Shown here: positions 15,378-24,384 of the stretch, in pieces
How positions within the stretch are numbered: the stretch's first letter is position 1
How the letters are laid out: each line of letters starts with the position of its first letter
Assembly (NCBI RefSeq): GCF_009498735.1
Contig: NZ_ML762424.1
Location: forward strand, 353,422 to 417,421
Source of the DNA: Gracilibacillus oryzae
GTDB lineage: Bacteria; Bacillota; Bacilli; Bacillales; Amphibacillaceae
Reading direction: 5' to 3'
Length of the DNA stretch: 64,000 bases
The notes under the pieces: model-generated
The model's database searches: none
What the model saw: only the letters and a program-made list of their open reading frames with translations
What the model was told of the DNA's origin: nothing
Translations under genes and position numbers: made by a program

Positions 15378-17936
15378 TCATCCTTTGACTTTTAAAAGTC
15401 GTAGGGCATTTAAAATTACGATGATAGCAGCCCCTGTATCGCTAAGTACTGCCATCCAAAGTGTAAGCCAACCCGGAAATATAAGAATCAATGCTATAAA
15501 TGTCACAATTAAAGAAAACCAAATATTTTGTTTGATAATCGCTAATGCTTTTCTACTTAATTTAACCGTATGTGGCAATTTTTCCAGATTATCTGCCATC
15601 AAAACAATATCAGCAGTCTCCATTGCTGTATCGGTTCCTGCTCCGCCCATAGCGATCCCTAAATCAGATGTAGCGAGTGCAGGTGCATCGTTTATTCCGT
15701 CGCCAACCATTGCTACTTTATGACCTTCGCTTTGCAATTGTTTAATTACATCCACTTTATCTTCTGGCAATAGTTCTGCAAAATAGCGATTGACATTCGT
15801 TTCATTTGAAATCATTTTGGCAGTACCCTCATTATCACCAGTTAACATGACAAGTTGATTTACACCTACCTGTTTCAATCCGTTTAATGCCTCTACAGTA
15901 GTTGTACGAATGGTATCAGAAACAGAGATAATCCCCATAATTTCTTGTTGCGTACCGACAATTACTACTGTTTTCCCCTGACTTTGTATTTCGTCTACTC
16001 TGGACTTTACATCATCCATAGAAATATTCATTTCATCAAAAAGTTTTAGATTACCTGCATAATGAACTTCATTATCGATTGTTGCCTGAACACCTTTACC
16101 GACTATACTTTTAAATAACTCTCCGTTTTTAGACCGAACTCCCTTATCTTTCGCATATTCAACAATCGTTTTTGCTATTGGGTGTGTTGAGTAATCTTCT
16201 AATGTAAACGCTAGTGATACTAATTCGTCTTCAGAGGTCGTTAACGCTTCAATTTCAGAAACTTTTGGCTTTCCTTCTGTTAATGTCCCTGTTTTATCAA
16301 ACGCTATCGCATTAATAGCACCTGCTCTCTCCAGAAACGTTCCACCCTTTATTAAGACACCGTTCTTTGCAGCGTTTCCAATTGCTGAGACAATTGCAAC
16401 AGGAGTAGAGATAACCAATGCACAAGGGCATGCAACTACTAATAATGCAAGTCCTTTATAAACCCATTCTCCCCAAGTACCAAAACCGAAAAGTGGTGGT
16501 AGCACAATGACAACTAGTGCTAAAACGAAAACAATAGGTGTATAGATACTGGCAAACTTATCTATAAATGCTTGGGTAGGAGCCTTCTGTTCTTGTGCTT
16601 CTTCAACCAAATGAATGATTTTTGCTATTGTTGTATCTTCGACTAACTTAGTGACTTTAATTTCAATAGAACCACTTTCATTGATTGTACCTGCATATAC
16701 AGAATCTCCGATTAATTTATCGACTGGAATTGACTCTCCAGTTATAGGTGCCTGATTAACGCTAGTCTCACCTTGAATAACTTCACCGTCTAATGGAATT
16801 CGATCACCGGGCTTAATAACAACAATCTGACCAACTGAAACCTCTTCCACTTGCTTTTTAACTAATTCTGATCCAACTTTAATCCAAGCTTCTGATGGAG
16901 CCAAATCCATTAGATTGCGGATAGACTTTCTTGTTTGCTCAATTGATCTGTTTTGCAGGGCATTACCCAATGCAAATAACCATACTACTGTTGCACCTTC
17001 AAACCATTCTCCAATTAATGCAGCTCCAATTGCTGCTGCTGACATTAGAACATTCATATCTAACGAACGACTTTTTATAGCATAATAGGCACTTCTCACT
17101 GGTTTAAAGCCACTTATAACGATAGCAACAGCATATAAAATAGTTGTCATTATTGGAGAGACTCCATTGTAAGAACCAATAAAGCCAAGAACAATTAATA
17201 TTCCAGTGAGGGTGATTAAACCATACCCTTCCTTTCCTTTTGCAGTTTCTGTGGGTTTGCTACCTTTCTCGCGCTCAGAAGCTTTAAAACCAATTTTAGA
17301 AACTTCAGAAACGATTTCGTCAACACTATTTTCGTGTTCCACTTTCATTTTTCCAGTTGAAAAGTTTACACTTACATTAGTAACTGTTGGAATAGTATTT
17401 AAATGATTTTCAATACTTTTGGCGCAACTACCACAGTCCATCCCTTCAACATTATATATTCTCATATTTTTGTTTTGTTTCAGTGGTTCAGTCTTAAACC
17501 CTAACTTTTGGACTTCATTTTCTACACTGTCAAGGGACAGGGCATTATTGCCAACTACTTGCAATTTCGCAGTGTTATAATTTACTTTTGCTTCTTGTAT
17601 GTTATCTAACCTACTTAATCCCTTTTCTATGGTTAAGGCATAAGAAGGACAATCCATACCGTGTATCCGATATTCAACTTTTTCACCTTCAACAGGAGTT
17701 ATATTATTAATTGGACTTTCTTCAATTTCACCACTACAACTGCTTGATTTCTCCGCATCTTTGCTACTGCAACAAGATTCTAATCCTTTCATTTCCTTAC
17801 GTGCAGTAGAACAACAACTATCTGTTTCTATCGCATTTGTAGAATCCACTTTTTCAGCCTGACTACTGCAACAGCCTTTTTCATTTTCAATAGTTATAAG
17901 TTCTTTTTTTTCTGAACCGCAGCATTTGTCTGCCAT
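15378..17936 (-). CDS. cadA: P1B-type Cd/Zn/Pb ATPase with CC-rich N terminus
   Basis: An 852-residue metal ATPase. The first 70 residues carry four Cys-Cys pairs (5/6, 22/23, 41/42, 55/56) and Cys67, an apparently flexible metal-binding tail. HMA1 (about 87-150) reads GMDCPSYA, so the second metal Cys is replaced by Tyr99. HMA2 (about 158-225) has an intact GMDCGSC (Cys168, Cys171). The membrane CPC is at 503-505, the phospho-Asp547 is in DKTGTLTEG, and TGES and GDGIND are present. It follows the CmtR-like repressor gene by 13 bases, so the pair is an operon. Zn, Cd or Pb is the likely substrate; the CC tail favours soft metals such as Pb or Cd. Confidence 0.92.
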   Translation of the reverse strand: MADKCCGSEKKELITIENEKGCCSSQAEKVDSTNAIETDSCCSTARKEMKGLESCCSSKDAEKSSSCSGEIEESPINNITPVEGEKVEYRIHGMDCPSYALTIEKGLSRLDNIQEAKVNYNTAKLQVVGNNALSLDSVENEVQKLGFKTEPLKQNKNMRIYNVEGMDCGSCAKSIENHLNTIPTVTNVSVNFSTGKMKVEHENSVDEIVSEVSKIGFKASEREKGSKPTETAKGKEGYGLITLTGILIVLGFIGSYNGVSPIMTTILYAVAIVISGFKPVRSAYYAIKSRSLDMNVLMSAAAIGAALIGEWFEGATVVWLFALGNALQNRSIEQTRKSIRNLMDLAPSEAWIKVGSELVKKQVEEVSVGQIVVIKPGDRIPLDGEVIQGETSVNQAPITGESIPVDKLIGDSVYAGTINESGSIEIKVTKLVEDTTIAKIIHLVEEAQEQKAPTQAFIDKFASIYTPIVFVLALVVIVLPPLFGFGTWGEWVYKGLALLVVACPCALVISTPVAIVSAIGNAAKNGVLIKGGTFLERAGAINAIAFDKTGTLTEGKPKVSEIEALTTSEDELVSLAFTLEDYSTHPIAKTIVEYAKDKGVRSKNGELFKSIVGKGVQATIDNEVHYAGNLKLFDEMNISMDDVKSRVDEIQSQGKTVVIVGTQQEIMGIISVSDTIRTTTVEALNGLKQVGVNQLVMLTGDNEGTAKMISNETNVNRYFAELLPEDKVDVIKQLQSEGHKVAMVGDGINDAPALATSDLGIAMGGAGTDTAMETADIVLMADNLEKLPHTVKLSRKALAIIKQNIWFSLIVTFIALILIFPGWLTLWMAVLSDTGAAIIVILNALRLLKVKG

Positions 17937-17949
17937 TCATTTCACCTCA

Positions 17950-18270
17950 TTAATCTATATGATTTTCACAACAAGCAACATCGTTTTGAACGTCCTCAAG
18001 CACAACATCGAACATGGTTAAAAGCTCCCGCACTAGTTGATTACGTACACGGTAATATACATATTTTCCGTCTTGTCTCCCAACAATAAGTCCGCACCCT
18101 TTTAAGCACGCTAAATGCTGGGATATGTTTGACTGATTACCATTAAGATCTTCAACTATTTGTGAAACTGTTTTTTCATCTTCCTTTATACTTTCGAGTA
18201 TTTGGATTCTTGTTTTATGTGAAAAGCCGTGCATAAACTTCATTTTCGTATCAATATCAACTTTTAACAT
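17950..18270 (-). CDS. ArsR-family repressor, CmtR-like
   Basis: A 106-residue winged-helix regulator. Cys55 and Cys59 in the recognition helix (HLACLKGCGLI) form the CxxxC pattern of the CmtR alpha4C site that senses Cd and Pb. The C terminus adds Cys100 and Cys101 (DVACCENH), which could complete the site. It is first gene of a two-gene operon with the ATPase. Its own promoter has a perfect inverted repeat between -35 and -10 (18320-18341), so autorepression and metal induction are likely. It lacks the CVC motif of CadC and the C-terminal His ligands of CzrA. Confidence 0.87.
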   Translation of the reverse strand: MLKVDIDTKMKFMHGFSHKTRIQILESIKEDEKTVSQIVEDLNGNQSNISQHLACLKGCGLIVGRQDGKYVYYRVRNQLVRELLTMFDVVLEDVQNDVACCENHID

Positions 18271-18319
18271 CTGTTATCCTCCCATTACATTAGACACCAC
18301 TAATATGTTTTGATATTAT

Positions 18320-18349
18320 CATATTAGCAATACCTAATATGTGTGTCAA
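18320..18349 (-). promoter_or_regulatory. Promoter and operator of the cmtR-like/cadA operon
   Basis: On the minus strand: -35 TTGACA (18344-18349), a 17-base spacer, and -10 TAATAT (18321-18326). A perfect inverted repeat CATATTAG-N6-CTAATATG (18320-18341) fills the spacer. A further half site lies at about 18298-18305. Strong candidate for binding of the repressor encoded at 17950. Confidence 0.82.
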
Positions 18350-18451
18350 ACTTCTATTTGTGAAAAGTATTTGAACAATACTCTATTGACCCATTCAAAG
18401 AAAAGTTTAATGGTAAAATTAATTTTACATAAGATATGGAGAGGTGTTTTG

Positions 18452-19129
18452 ATGAAAAGTAAAAATTCGCCATTTAAATTTGTTGTAATTATCACATTAG
18501 TGGTTGTTGCATTAATAGTTGCATTGGTTGTCATTAACAACAATAATTCCGAATCAAACGTAGGAAAAACGTTTGATAAACAGCCATCAATTGAAGGACA
18601 ACCCACTTTAGGAGACCCTGATGCTCCAGTAACTGTTGTAGAATTCGGTGATTTTAAGTGTCCTTCATGTAAAGCATGGGGGGAAAATGTCTTCCCACAA
18701 TTAGTAAGTGATTATGTTAATACGGGAAAGGTTAAATTCTCGTTTATTAATGTATTATTTCACGGTGAAGAATCAAAGTTAGCTTCACTTGCTGCCGAAT
18801 CAGTCTATAAGCAAAACCCCGATGCCTATTGGGAGTTTCACAAAGCGCTCTTTAAGGCGCAGCCAAGTGCGAATCATGACAGCAGCTGGGTTACAACAAA
18901 GAAGATTCTAGAAGTAGCGAGTGGTGTGTCAGGGATTGACACGGATAAATTAAAATCGGCACTTGAAAGTAATTCTGAAATGGATGAAGTAAATAGAGAT
19001 ACAGAGATGGTTACAGATTTCGAAGTACAACTCACACCAACTATTATGGTTAATGGAACAATGATTGAAGATCCCTTTGACTATGATGCTATTAAAAAAG
19101 CTATAGAAAATGCATTAGAGGAAAATTAA
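18452..19129 (+). CDS. bdbD: DsbA-type thiol-disulfide oxidase
   Basis: A 225-residue membrane-anchored thioredoxin-fold protein. One N-terminal membrane segment (about residues 8-29) is followed by the DsbA domain with active-site Cys70-Pro-Ser-Cys73 in FKCPSCKAWG and a cis-Pro loop (VQLTPTIMVNG). I chose the ATG at 18452 because GGAGAGGTG lies 7 bases upstream; the longer frame has no support. It introduces disulfides into exported proteins and is reoxidised by BdbC, encoded 3 bases downstream. In B. subtilis BdbDC is needed for competence pilins. Here it is within the metal island, so it may serve exported metal-binding proteins. Confidence 0.9.
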   Translation: MKSKNSPFKFVVIITLVVVALIVALVVINNNNSESNVGKTFDKQPSIEGQPTLGDPDAPVTVVEFGDFKCPSCKAWGENVFPQLVSDYVNTGKVKFSFINVLFHGEESKLASLAAESVYKQNPDAYWEFHKALFKAQPSANHDSSWVTTKKILEVASGVSGIDTDKLKSALESNSEMDEVNRDTEMVTDFEVQLTPTIMVNGTMIEDPFDYDAIKKAIENALEEN

Positions 19130-19132
19130 AGT

Positions 19133-19561
19133 ATGAATAAAGTAGATATCCGACAGTTTTCACTTTATGCGGCATGGTTAGTTTCCGTTATTGCCACACT
19201 TGGGAGTCTTTACTTTAGTGAAATACGCGGGTTTATCCCATGTGAACTTTGCTGGTATCAGCGTATTTTGATGTATCCATTATCTTTAATACTTGGAATA
19301 GCAACATTTCAAAATGATCGATCTGTTAAAAAATATGTACTACCTACTGTGGTCATTGGCTGGTGTATTTCACTTTTCCACTATTTAGAGCAAAAGGTTC
19401 CGGGTTTTGCAGAAATTAAACCTTGTGCCAATGGTGTTCCATGTAGTGCTGAATATATTAATTGGCTTGGATTTATTACAATACCATTCCTAGCATTAAT
19501 CGCTTTCACCTTAATTATCATATTCATGCTACTTATTAAGAAGCCTAATAAAATACAATAA
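19133..19561 (+). CDS. bdbC: DsbB-type disulfide oxidoreductase
   Basis: A 142-residue four-TM protein. The first redox pair, Cys37/Cys40 in PCELCWYQR, and the second, Cys98/Cys104 in KPCANGVPCS, match BdbC/DsbB. It passes electrons from BdbD to quinone. The gene starts 3 bases after the bdbD stop codon, so they form a tight pair. A strong terminator follows. Confidence 0.92.
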   Translation: MNKVDIRQFSLYAAWLVSVIATLGSLYFSEIRGFIPCELCWYQRILMYPLSLILGIATFQNDRSVKKYVLPTVVIGWCISLFHYLEQKVPGFAEIKPCANGVPCSAEYINWLGFITIPFLALIAFTLIIIFMLLIKKPNKIQ

Positions 19562-19563
19562 TA

Positions 19564-19602
19564 AAAGAGGTGCAATTCATTAAGTAGGAATTGCACCTCT
19601 TT
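19564..19602. terminator. Shared terminator, bdbC and copD
   Basis: AAAGAGGTGCAATTC and GAATTGCACCTCTTT form a 15-bp perfect stem between two convergent genes. Confidence 0.9.
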
Positions 19603-19625
19603 AAATAAAATTAACTCTTTGTAAC

Positions 19626-20771
19626 CTACTGAATCCCCATCATTATCCCAAAATAGATAGATAGAACCATTAATAATGAAGATAATGTAGAAACGAAAAC
19701 GGACCTCTTCTTTACAGCTGCGAAAGTGGCTACCACCATAAATAGAAAACCTAATCCAAATAATAAGAAACTCTCAAAGCCAAAGGATGTCGTAACATTA
19801 ATGATTTCCATACTCTTCGCATTTTGCATAGAATTTATTATTTCTCCGTCATATAATGCATTTAAATGCGGTGATGCACCATCTGTCTTTATTAACATAT
19901 TAATTTGGTGTGGAGGCCACGACTGCCCCATAAATGCTGTTAATCCGAATACAATTAATGCATAAACACTTTCTAATTTAGCCCATTTTAACGGATTGAA
20001 TGAATCCTGATTATATTTTTTTCTAAATAGAATCCCATTAATCAAAGCAAACAATATTAGCGAAATAATAAATATATGCTTCAGAAGTAAGGCTTGTCCA
20101 TAATTAACGACAAGACTATTTTGATATTCTTGTAAAATTGTAGCATTAGGGTCAACATAAGAATTAATATCAATTTCCATTGTAAAGTAGCCTGCTACAA
20201 TCGTGATAATAAGGCATATTAGAGCGACAGGAGTGAACCATTTCAAAAAGGTTAACCAGTTCGATTTATTTTTGGAAAACCAACTAACAACTAAAAGAAT
20301 ACCTATCCATATTGTAATAGATAGAAAATGAAGGGTGTGAAAAACGAATCCTTGCCATTCTGTAATGGTGGCTGCATGACTTGAACTTGTATAACCAAAA
20401 AGCATTAATAAAGTAAGGACTATAGCCCATGCCTTTAAATGTAATTTTGTCTTTAAATTTTTGGCTAGTAATACACAAATGAGAATAATTGATACAAAAC
20501 TAATAAATAGCCAAGCATTCCCAATTTCAAAAGTTAATAGAACGTTTTTTAAAACTAACCAGAGGCTATATTCGCCTGCTAATATTTTAGCCACTTGGAA
20601 TACTGGTAAAAAAGCTGCTATAGGTATTAGACCCGCAGCTAAATAAAGAATTTTCTTAGGTATGTACATAGGAGGTTTCTTATTTTCGGGAACCATAAAT
20701 AAAATCAAGGCACCGATAAGAATTGAGAAACAAATGTACAGTATAAACTCACTTAATGAGACTAAAAGCAT
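19626..20771 (-). CDS. copD: CopD-domain copper-handling membrane protein
   Basis: A 381-residue protein with about nine hydrophobic segments, an arrangement typical of CopD proteins. Recognisable elements include WQGFVFHTLHFLSITIWIGILL and GQALLLKHIFIISLILFALINGILF, with His residues in membrane helices that could bind copper or haem. An AGGAGG site precedes the ATG. copC lies 13 bases upstream in the same operon. In B. subtilis the two domains are fused in YcnJ, a copper-uptake protein; here they are separate. Direction of copper movement is not certain from sequence. Confidence 0.82.
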   Translation of the reverse strand: MLLVSLSEFILYICFSILIGALILFMVPENKKPPMYIPKKILYLAAGLIPIAAFLPVFQVAKILAGEYSLWLVLKNVLLTFEIGNAWLFISFVSIILICVLLAKNLKTKLHLKAWAIVLTLLMLFGYTSSSHAATITEWQGFVFHTLHFLSITIWIGILLVVSWFSKNKSNWLTFLKWFTPVALICLIITIVAGYFTMEIDINSYVDPNATILQEYQNSLVVNYGQALLLKHIFIISLILFALINGILFRKKYNQDSFNPLKWAKLESVYALIVFGLTAFMGQSWPPHQINMLIKTDGASPHLNALYDGEIINSMQNAKSMEIINVTTSFGFESFLLFGLGFLFMVVATFAAVKKRSVFVSTLSSLLMVLSIYFGIMMGIQ

Positions 20772-20784
20772 CCTAATTCTCCTC

Positions 20785-21408
20785 CTATTTTTGTCGTTTA
20801 CTAAACAACATCCAACCTACTAATACTAAACCAGCAATAATCAGAAATATAATAATTCCATTTCCTAAAAAAGATTGCTCACTGTCATTCTTTGTCTGCT
20901 CATTAGAGGATTTCTGTTGTTCTCCATCTTGGTTACTCTGTCCAGTTTCTGTTTCGTCATCATTTTGTTTGTTTTTGTTCGTTGCGCTATTTTGATCATC
21001 TTCTGTTTGAGTGGTATTATCTTCAGGCTCTTTTTTTTCAGGTTCTGCGATTGAGAAGGAATATTGATTTTCAATAAGGTGACCATCAGCCCCAACTATT
21101 TTCCAATTTACTTGATATGAACCCGGTTTGAGAGGGTCTTTAAATTTTGCTTCTAAAATGTCGTTGGTTAATTCAACGGATGTTGGTTCAATTTCCTCAT
21201 CCTTATCATTTACTAGGTAAAGGGTACTTCCATTTTCAACTTTTGTACTGAAAGTTAATTCTATACTGTTTATGGTTTCCATCAGTTGTTCCCCATCTTT
21301 CGGTGTTGCTTCTACCAAAACAGAATGTGCATTGGCTTCATTAATCGGAAATAGACTAAATAGCAATAATGATATTAATAGTAAATGGGAAATTCTAATT
21401 TTCAACAT
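20785..21408 (-). CDS. copC: CopC-domain copper-binding exported protein
   Basis: A 207-residue exported protein. After the signal peptide (cleavage near ANA-H) the mature protein starts with His-Ser, the N-terminal copper ligand typical of CopC. The domain continues through GADGHLIENQYSFSI, whose Asp-Gly-His is the second ligand region. A long Glu/Asn/Gln/Ser-rich linker (about residues 125-175) leads to a C-terminal membrane anchor (FLGNGIIIFLIIAGLVLVGWMLF) and basic tail. It is first in an operon with copD. It probably presents copper to CopD. Confidence 0.87.
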   Translation of the reverse strand: MLKIRISHLLLISLLLFSLFPINEANAHSVLVEATPKDGEQLMETINSIELTFSTKVENGSTLYLVNDKDEEIEPTSVELTNDILEAKFKDPLKPGSYQVNWKIVGADGHLIENQYSFSIAEPEKKEPEDNTTQTEDDQNSATNKNKQNDDETETGQSNQDGEQQKSSNEQTKNDSEQSFLGNGIIIFLIIAGLVLVGWMLFSKRQK

Positions 21409-21571
21409 AAAATCTTCCTCTCCATTTAATTGTGCAATATTTACTTTCTCGTTGTTAATCCGTACAGTTGTAATAATAGCATTAACTGTCTATAAAGTGA
21501 TTCCTCACCCCTAAATGTAAGAAAATCGTCAAACATAAATTTTATATAACGCGAGTGATATTCAGACATAC

Positions 21572-21605
21572 AATAACCTCCATCGACTTCTCGGTGGAGG
21601 TTATT
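21572..21605. terminator. Terminator between czcD and copC promoter region
   Basis: AATAACCTCCA and TGGAGGTTATT pair. It is just downstream of the minus-strand czcD stop at 21630. Confidence 0.82.
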
Positions 21606-21629
21606 TATGGTATTTTCACTAAGTTGATT

Positions 21630-22580
21630 TTAATGTTCATGATTATGCGTATGGGATGATGAATCCTCATCATTTTGACACATTAGCGAATCATCGTGTG
21701 GATGTTCTTTACTTTCCATTTGAATTGTTACATGACCAATACCTTTATGCTCTAATTCGTGTTCTATTGTTCGTAATAGTTCTTGACACTCATTAACGGA
21801 TAAATCACCATCTACTACCGCATGACAGGAAAGAGCATTTTGTCCACTTGTTATACTCCATACATGCAGGTCATGTATACTAATAATACCTTTAGTTTTT
21901 TCCATAGAATTTATAATATCATCCAATTCTACATTTTTTGGCGTACCTTCCATCAATACGTGAATAGCGTCTTTTGTAACTCTCCAACCACTTATTAATA
22001 CAAGTATAGCCACAATTACACTCGCTAGTGGATCGGCCCAACCCCAGTTAAAAAATATAATTGATAATGACGCTACAATTGCACCAACGGAACCAAGTAA
22101 ATCACCTAATACATGGAGAAAAGCGGCTCTTAAATTTAGATTCTCTTCTGTATCACCCTTCATAAGCATCCATGCAACAATAACATTTACTAGCAAGCCG
22201 ATGGAAGCGATAATTAACATTCCAGTTGAGGCTACCTCAGGTGGATTTGAAAACCGTTGGAAAGCCTCATAGAAAATGTAAATTGAAATTAATATAAGAG
22301 TGACCCCGTTAAATACAGCAGCCAGTATTTCAAAACGTTTATATCCATAAGTCTTACTATAGCTAGCCACCTTTTCTCCTAATGTAAAGGCTAACAACCC
22401 AACTCCTAATGATATAGAATCACTTAACATATGTCCTGCATCTGATAAGAGAGCAAGACTGTTGGTTAGGAACCCTCCAATAGCTTCGACAATCATATAC
22501 CCAGTAATAATAATAAAACTAATCATCAACGCTTTTTTGTTTGCACCATGCGTATGGTCATGCCCATGATCGTGTCCCAT
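21630..22580 (-). CDS. czcD: Cation diffusion facilitator, Zn/Cd/Co exporter
   Basis: A 316-residue CDF transporter. His-rich ends (GHDHGHDHTHG at the N terminus, SSSHTHNHEH at the C terminus) flank six membrane helices. The metal-site helices contain LLSDAGHMLSDS and HVLGDLLGS, the two H/D pairs of the CDF transport site. The C-terminal domain has the dimer fold signature HDLHVWSITSG. Such proteins exchange protons for cytosolic Zn, Co or Cd. It is downstream of czrA, with its own putative CzrA operator at 22612-22631. Confidence 0.93.
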   Translation of the reverse strand: MGHDHGHDHTHGANKKALMISFIIITGYMIVEAIGGFLTNSLALLSDAGHMLSDSISLGVGLLAFTLGEKVASYSKTYGYKRFEILAAVFNGVTLILISIYIFYEAFQRFSNPPEVASTGMLIIASIGLLVNVIVAWMLMKGDTEENLNLRAAFLHVLGDLLGSVGAIVASLSIIFFNWGWADPLASVIVAILVLISGWRVTKDAIHVLMEGTPKNVELDDIINSMEKTKGIISIHDLHVWSITSGQNALSCHAVVDGDLSVNECQELLRTIEHELEHKGIGHVTIQMESKEHPHDDSLMCQNDEDSSSHTHNHEH

Positions 22581-22611
22581 TTTTGTAATACCTCCTATAA
22601 ATTATTTATAT

Positions 22612-22631
22612 ATATTCGCATATGTTCATAT
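22612..22631. promoter_or_regulatory. Putative CzrA operator before czcD
   Basis: An ATAT-N3-CATATG-N3-ATAT type imperfect palindrome lies about 35 bases before the czcD start. It resembles the site at 23122-23141 and the known CzrA/SmtB consensus built on TGAACA-like half sites. Confidence 0.6.
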
Positions 22632-22682
22632 AATAATATTAATGATGTAGGTTATTATTCATAGTTAAAAGTGTTTAAAATA

Positions 22683-23012
22683 TTAACTATGACAAGCATG
22701 GTCAATCGTCTGCTTTAACATATGCATTACATGCTCATCATCATGAGAATAATATAATGTTGTTCCTTCTCTACGATATTTTACTAACCGAAGATTTTTC
22801 AGAAACCGTAATTGATGAGAAACAGTTGATTGTCTGAGCTGTAAATTCTCTGCTATCCCATTTACGGGGTATTCTTTATGAAAAAGTAAATGAAGAATTC
22901 GAATTCTGGTTGGATCACTTAATGCTTTGAATGTCTGTGATACTACAAATAATGTTTCCTCATCCAATTCTTTATCATTTTCTTTTCCCACATTTTCTTT
23001 GTGTTCTTCCAT
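22683..23012 (-). CDS. czrA: CzrA-type Zn/Co-sensing ArsR repressor
   Basis: A 109-residue winged-helix repressor. Asp92, His94, His105 and His108 have exactly the spacing of the alpha5 Zn/Co site of CzrA (D-x-H-x10-H-x2-H). The recognition helix region is [14 protein letters not shown]. There are no CadC- or CmtR-like Cys sites. It is transcribed from a consensus promoter with an adjacent palindrome (23122-23168), predicting autoregulation, and lies just upstream of czcD. Confidence 0.92.
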   Translation of the reverse strand: MEEHKENVGKENDKELDEETLFVVSQTFKALSDPTRIRILHLLFHKEYPVNGIAENLQLRQSTVSHQLRFLKNLRLVKYRREGTTLYYSHDDEHVMHMLKQTIDHACHS

Positions 23013-23121
23013 TAATTTTCCCTCGCTTTTTAATTCTAATTCAAAATTTTATGTATAGCATACAACCTAACAGATCTTATATTCAGAAGAGTTCAAATAA
23101 TATTCATTTGTATATCTGCAT

Positions 23122-23168
23122 ATATTAACATATGCTCATATTATATAAATATCAATTGTCATTGTCAA
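23122..23168 (-). promoter_or_regulatory. czrA promoter and operator
   Basis: On the minus strand: -35 TTGACA (23163-23168), a 17-base spacer, and -10 TATAAT (23140-23145). An ATATTAACATATGCTCATAT palindrome (23122-23141) sits at the -10 and start site. The same region may control the divergent ZIP gene at 23261. Confidence 0.8.
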
Positions 23169-23260
23169 ACAACAAATATATATTGATTTATACATGTATT
23201 ATATTTGATTGTCACTAGTAATATAAAATTAACACAGTCTTTTTTATGAGGAGCGATTTA

Positions 23261-23986
23261 ATGAGTGCAGCATGGATGATTGGGGCGTTCGCTTCAGCTA
23301 TTGGAATTGGTGTTGGCGGTGGACTAGCATGGATAATGAAAGGTGTTCAACGTGGTTTTAATTTTATTTATTCACTGTGTACAGGGCTGATAATGGGACT
23401 TTTATTTCTTGAAATGATACCAGAAAGCATTAAATTAGGCGGATGGGTCGTGTTAGTATTCGGTATAATAGTTGGGTTGTTACTTTTTATATATATACAT
23501 CGATTAATGGGTAAAATTACGATTATTACCGACAGTCATCAAAAAGATATCTTTGTGCGTTCTGGTGTACTTTTAACAATTAGTATTGCGATTCACAACT
23601 TCCCTGTTGGCATTGCACTTGGACCTACAATAGGTACAGACATTGGAAATTTGATGTTAACAACACTTGTATTACATAACATACCAGAAGGAATTATTGT
23701 TTTCACACCACTGTTTTTAGCCGGATTTGGTTTCCTTACTTGGATTTTATTCACAACAATTATTGCGATCCCTATTGCATTAGGGGCGTTATTAGGACAA
23801 TTTTTTGATATCGGAATGCCATTATCACTTGCGTTCATGATTAACCTTGCCATTGCTGTGATTTTTATGGTTGCAATAAAAGAGATTTTTGGAGAGGCAG
23901 TTAAGAATTCATCTGCATTATATTGCTCAATTATTGGGGCATTTGGATTTGGGATTATCTATTTGTATTTAACTTTTATGACTTAA
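23261..23986 (+). CDS. ZIP-family metal transporter
   Basis: A 241-residue membrane protein with eight hydrophobic segments. The paired ZIP helices carry HNFPVG and HNIPEG, the metal-binding signature. I chose ATG 23261 because a GAGGAG site lies 7 bases upstream; an earlier in-frame ATG is weaker. ZIP proteins import Zn, Fe, Mn or Co. An importer next to an efflux cassette may allow controlled uptake, or it may work in another direction; the sequence alone cannot tell. Unlike the copy at 10323, this gene is intact. Confidence 0.88.
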   Translation: MSAAWMIGAFASAIGIGVGGGLAWIMKGVQRGFNFIYSLCTGLIMGLLFLEMIPESIKLGGWVVLVFGIIVGLLLFIYIHRLMGKITIITDSHQKDIFVRSGVLLTISIAIHNFPVGIALGPTIGTDIGNLMLTTLVLHNIPEGIIVFTPLFLAGFGFLTWILFTTIIAIPIALGALLGQFFDIGMPLSLAFMINLAIAVIFMVAIKEIFGEAVKNSSALYCSIIGAFGFGIIYLYLTFMT

Positions 23987-24000
23987 ACTCTAAGGTCAGC

Positions 24001-24384
24001 AAATGATTTAGACATAAACAAGATATTCAATGAAACGATAATTGTAATAAATAATATGACTTTCTTCATGTATTAACACCTACCTGCTATGTAGATAATT
24101 TAGTGACTTCCCTGTTACAGTTTAAATTATTTTTATAAAGAAATTATAACTTTTCATTAGATGTAAAAAATATTTATTATTGTTAGTTGTTTGTAACAAG
24201 CAGAAATAGGAATACATCTTTACTTTGGATTACATACATATCAAATTGATAAAATTTTTTGATAAAAATGTATATGAGCACATTATTCCTGAAAAAAAGT
24301 GAATAATGTGCTCATACATAAATTTCTTTCATTTAAATATTTTAATAGAAACATATTTTACAAGTGATACTAATGTAATTCTAA
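24001..24384. other. Gene-free stretch with a long hairpin
   Basis: About 380 AT-rich bases. The only structure seen is the inverted repeat at 24273-24316. No open frame has a ribosome site. Confidence 0.5.
24273..24316. repeat. 16-bp perfect inverted repeat
   Basis: TATGAGCACATTATTC and its exact complement flank an A-rich 12-base loop. It lies 287 bases after the ZIP gene and 69 bases after the end of the minus-strand gene at 24385. It may terminate the latter, but the stem is AT-rich and lacks a U run. Confidence 0.5.
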
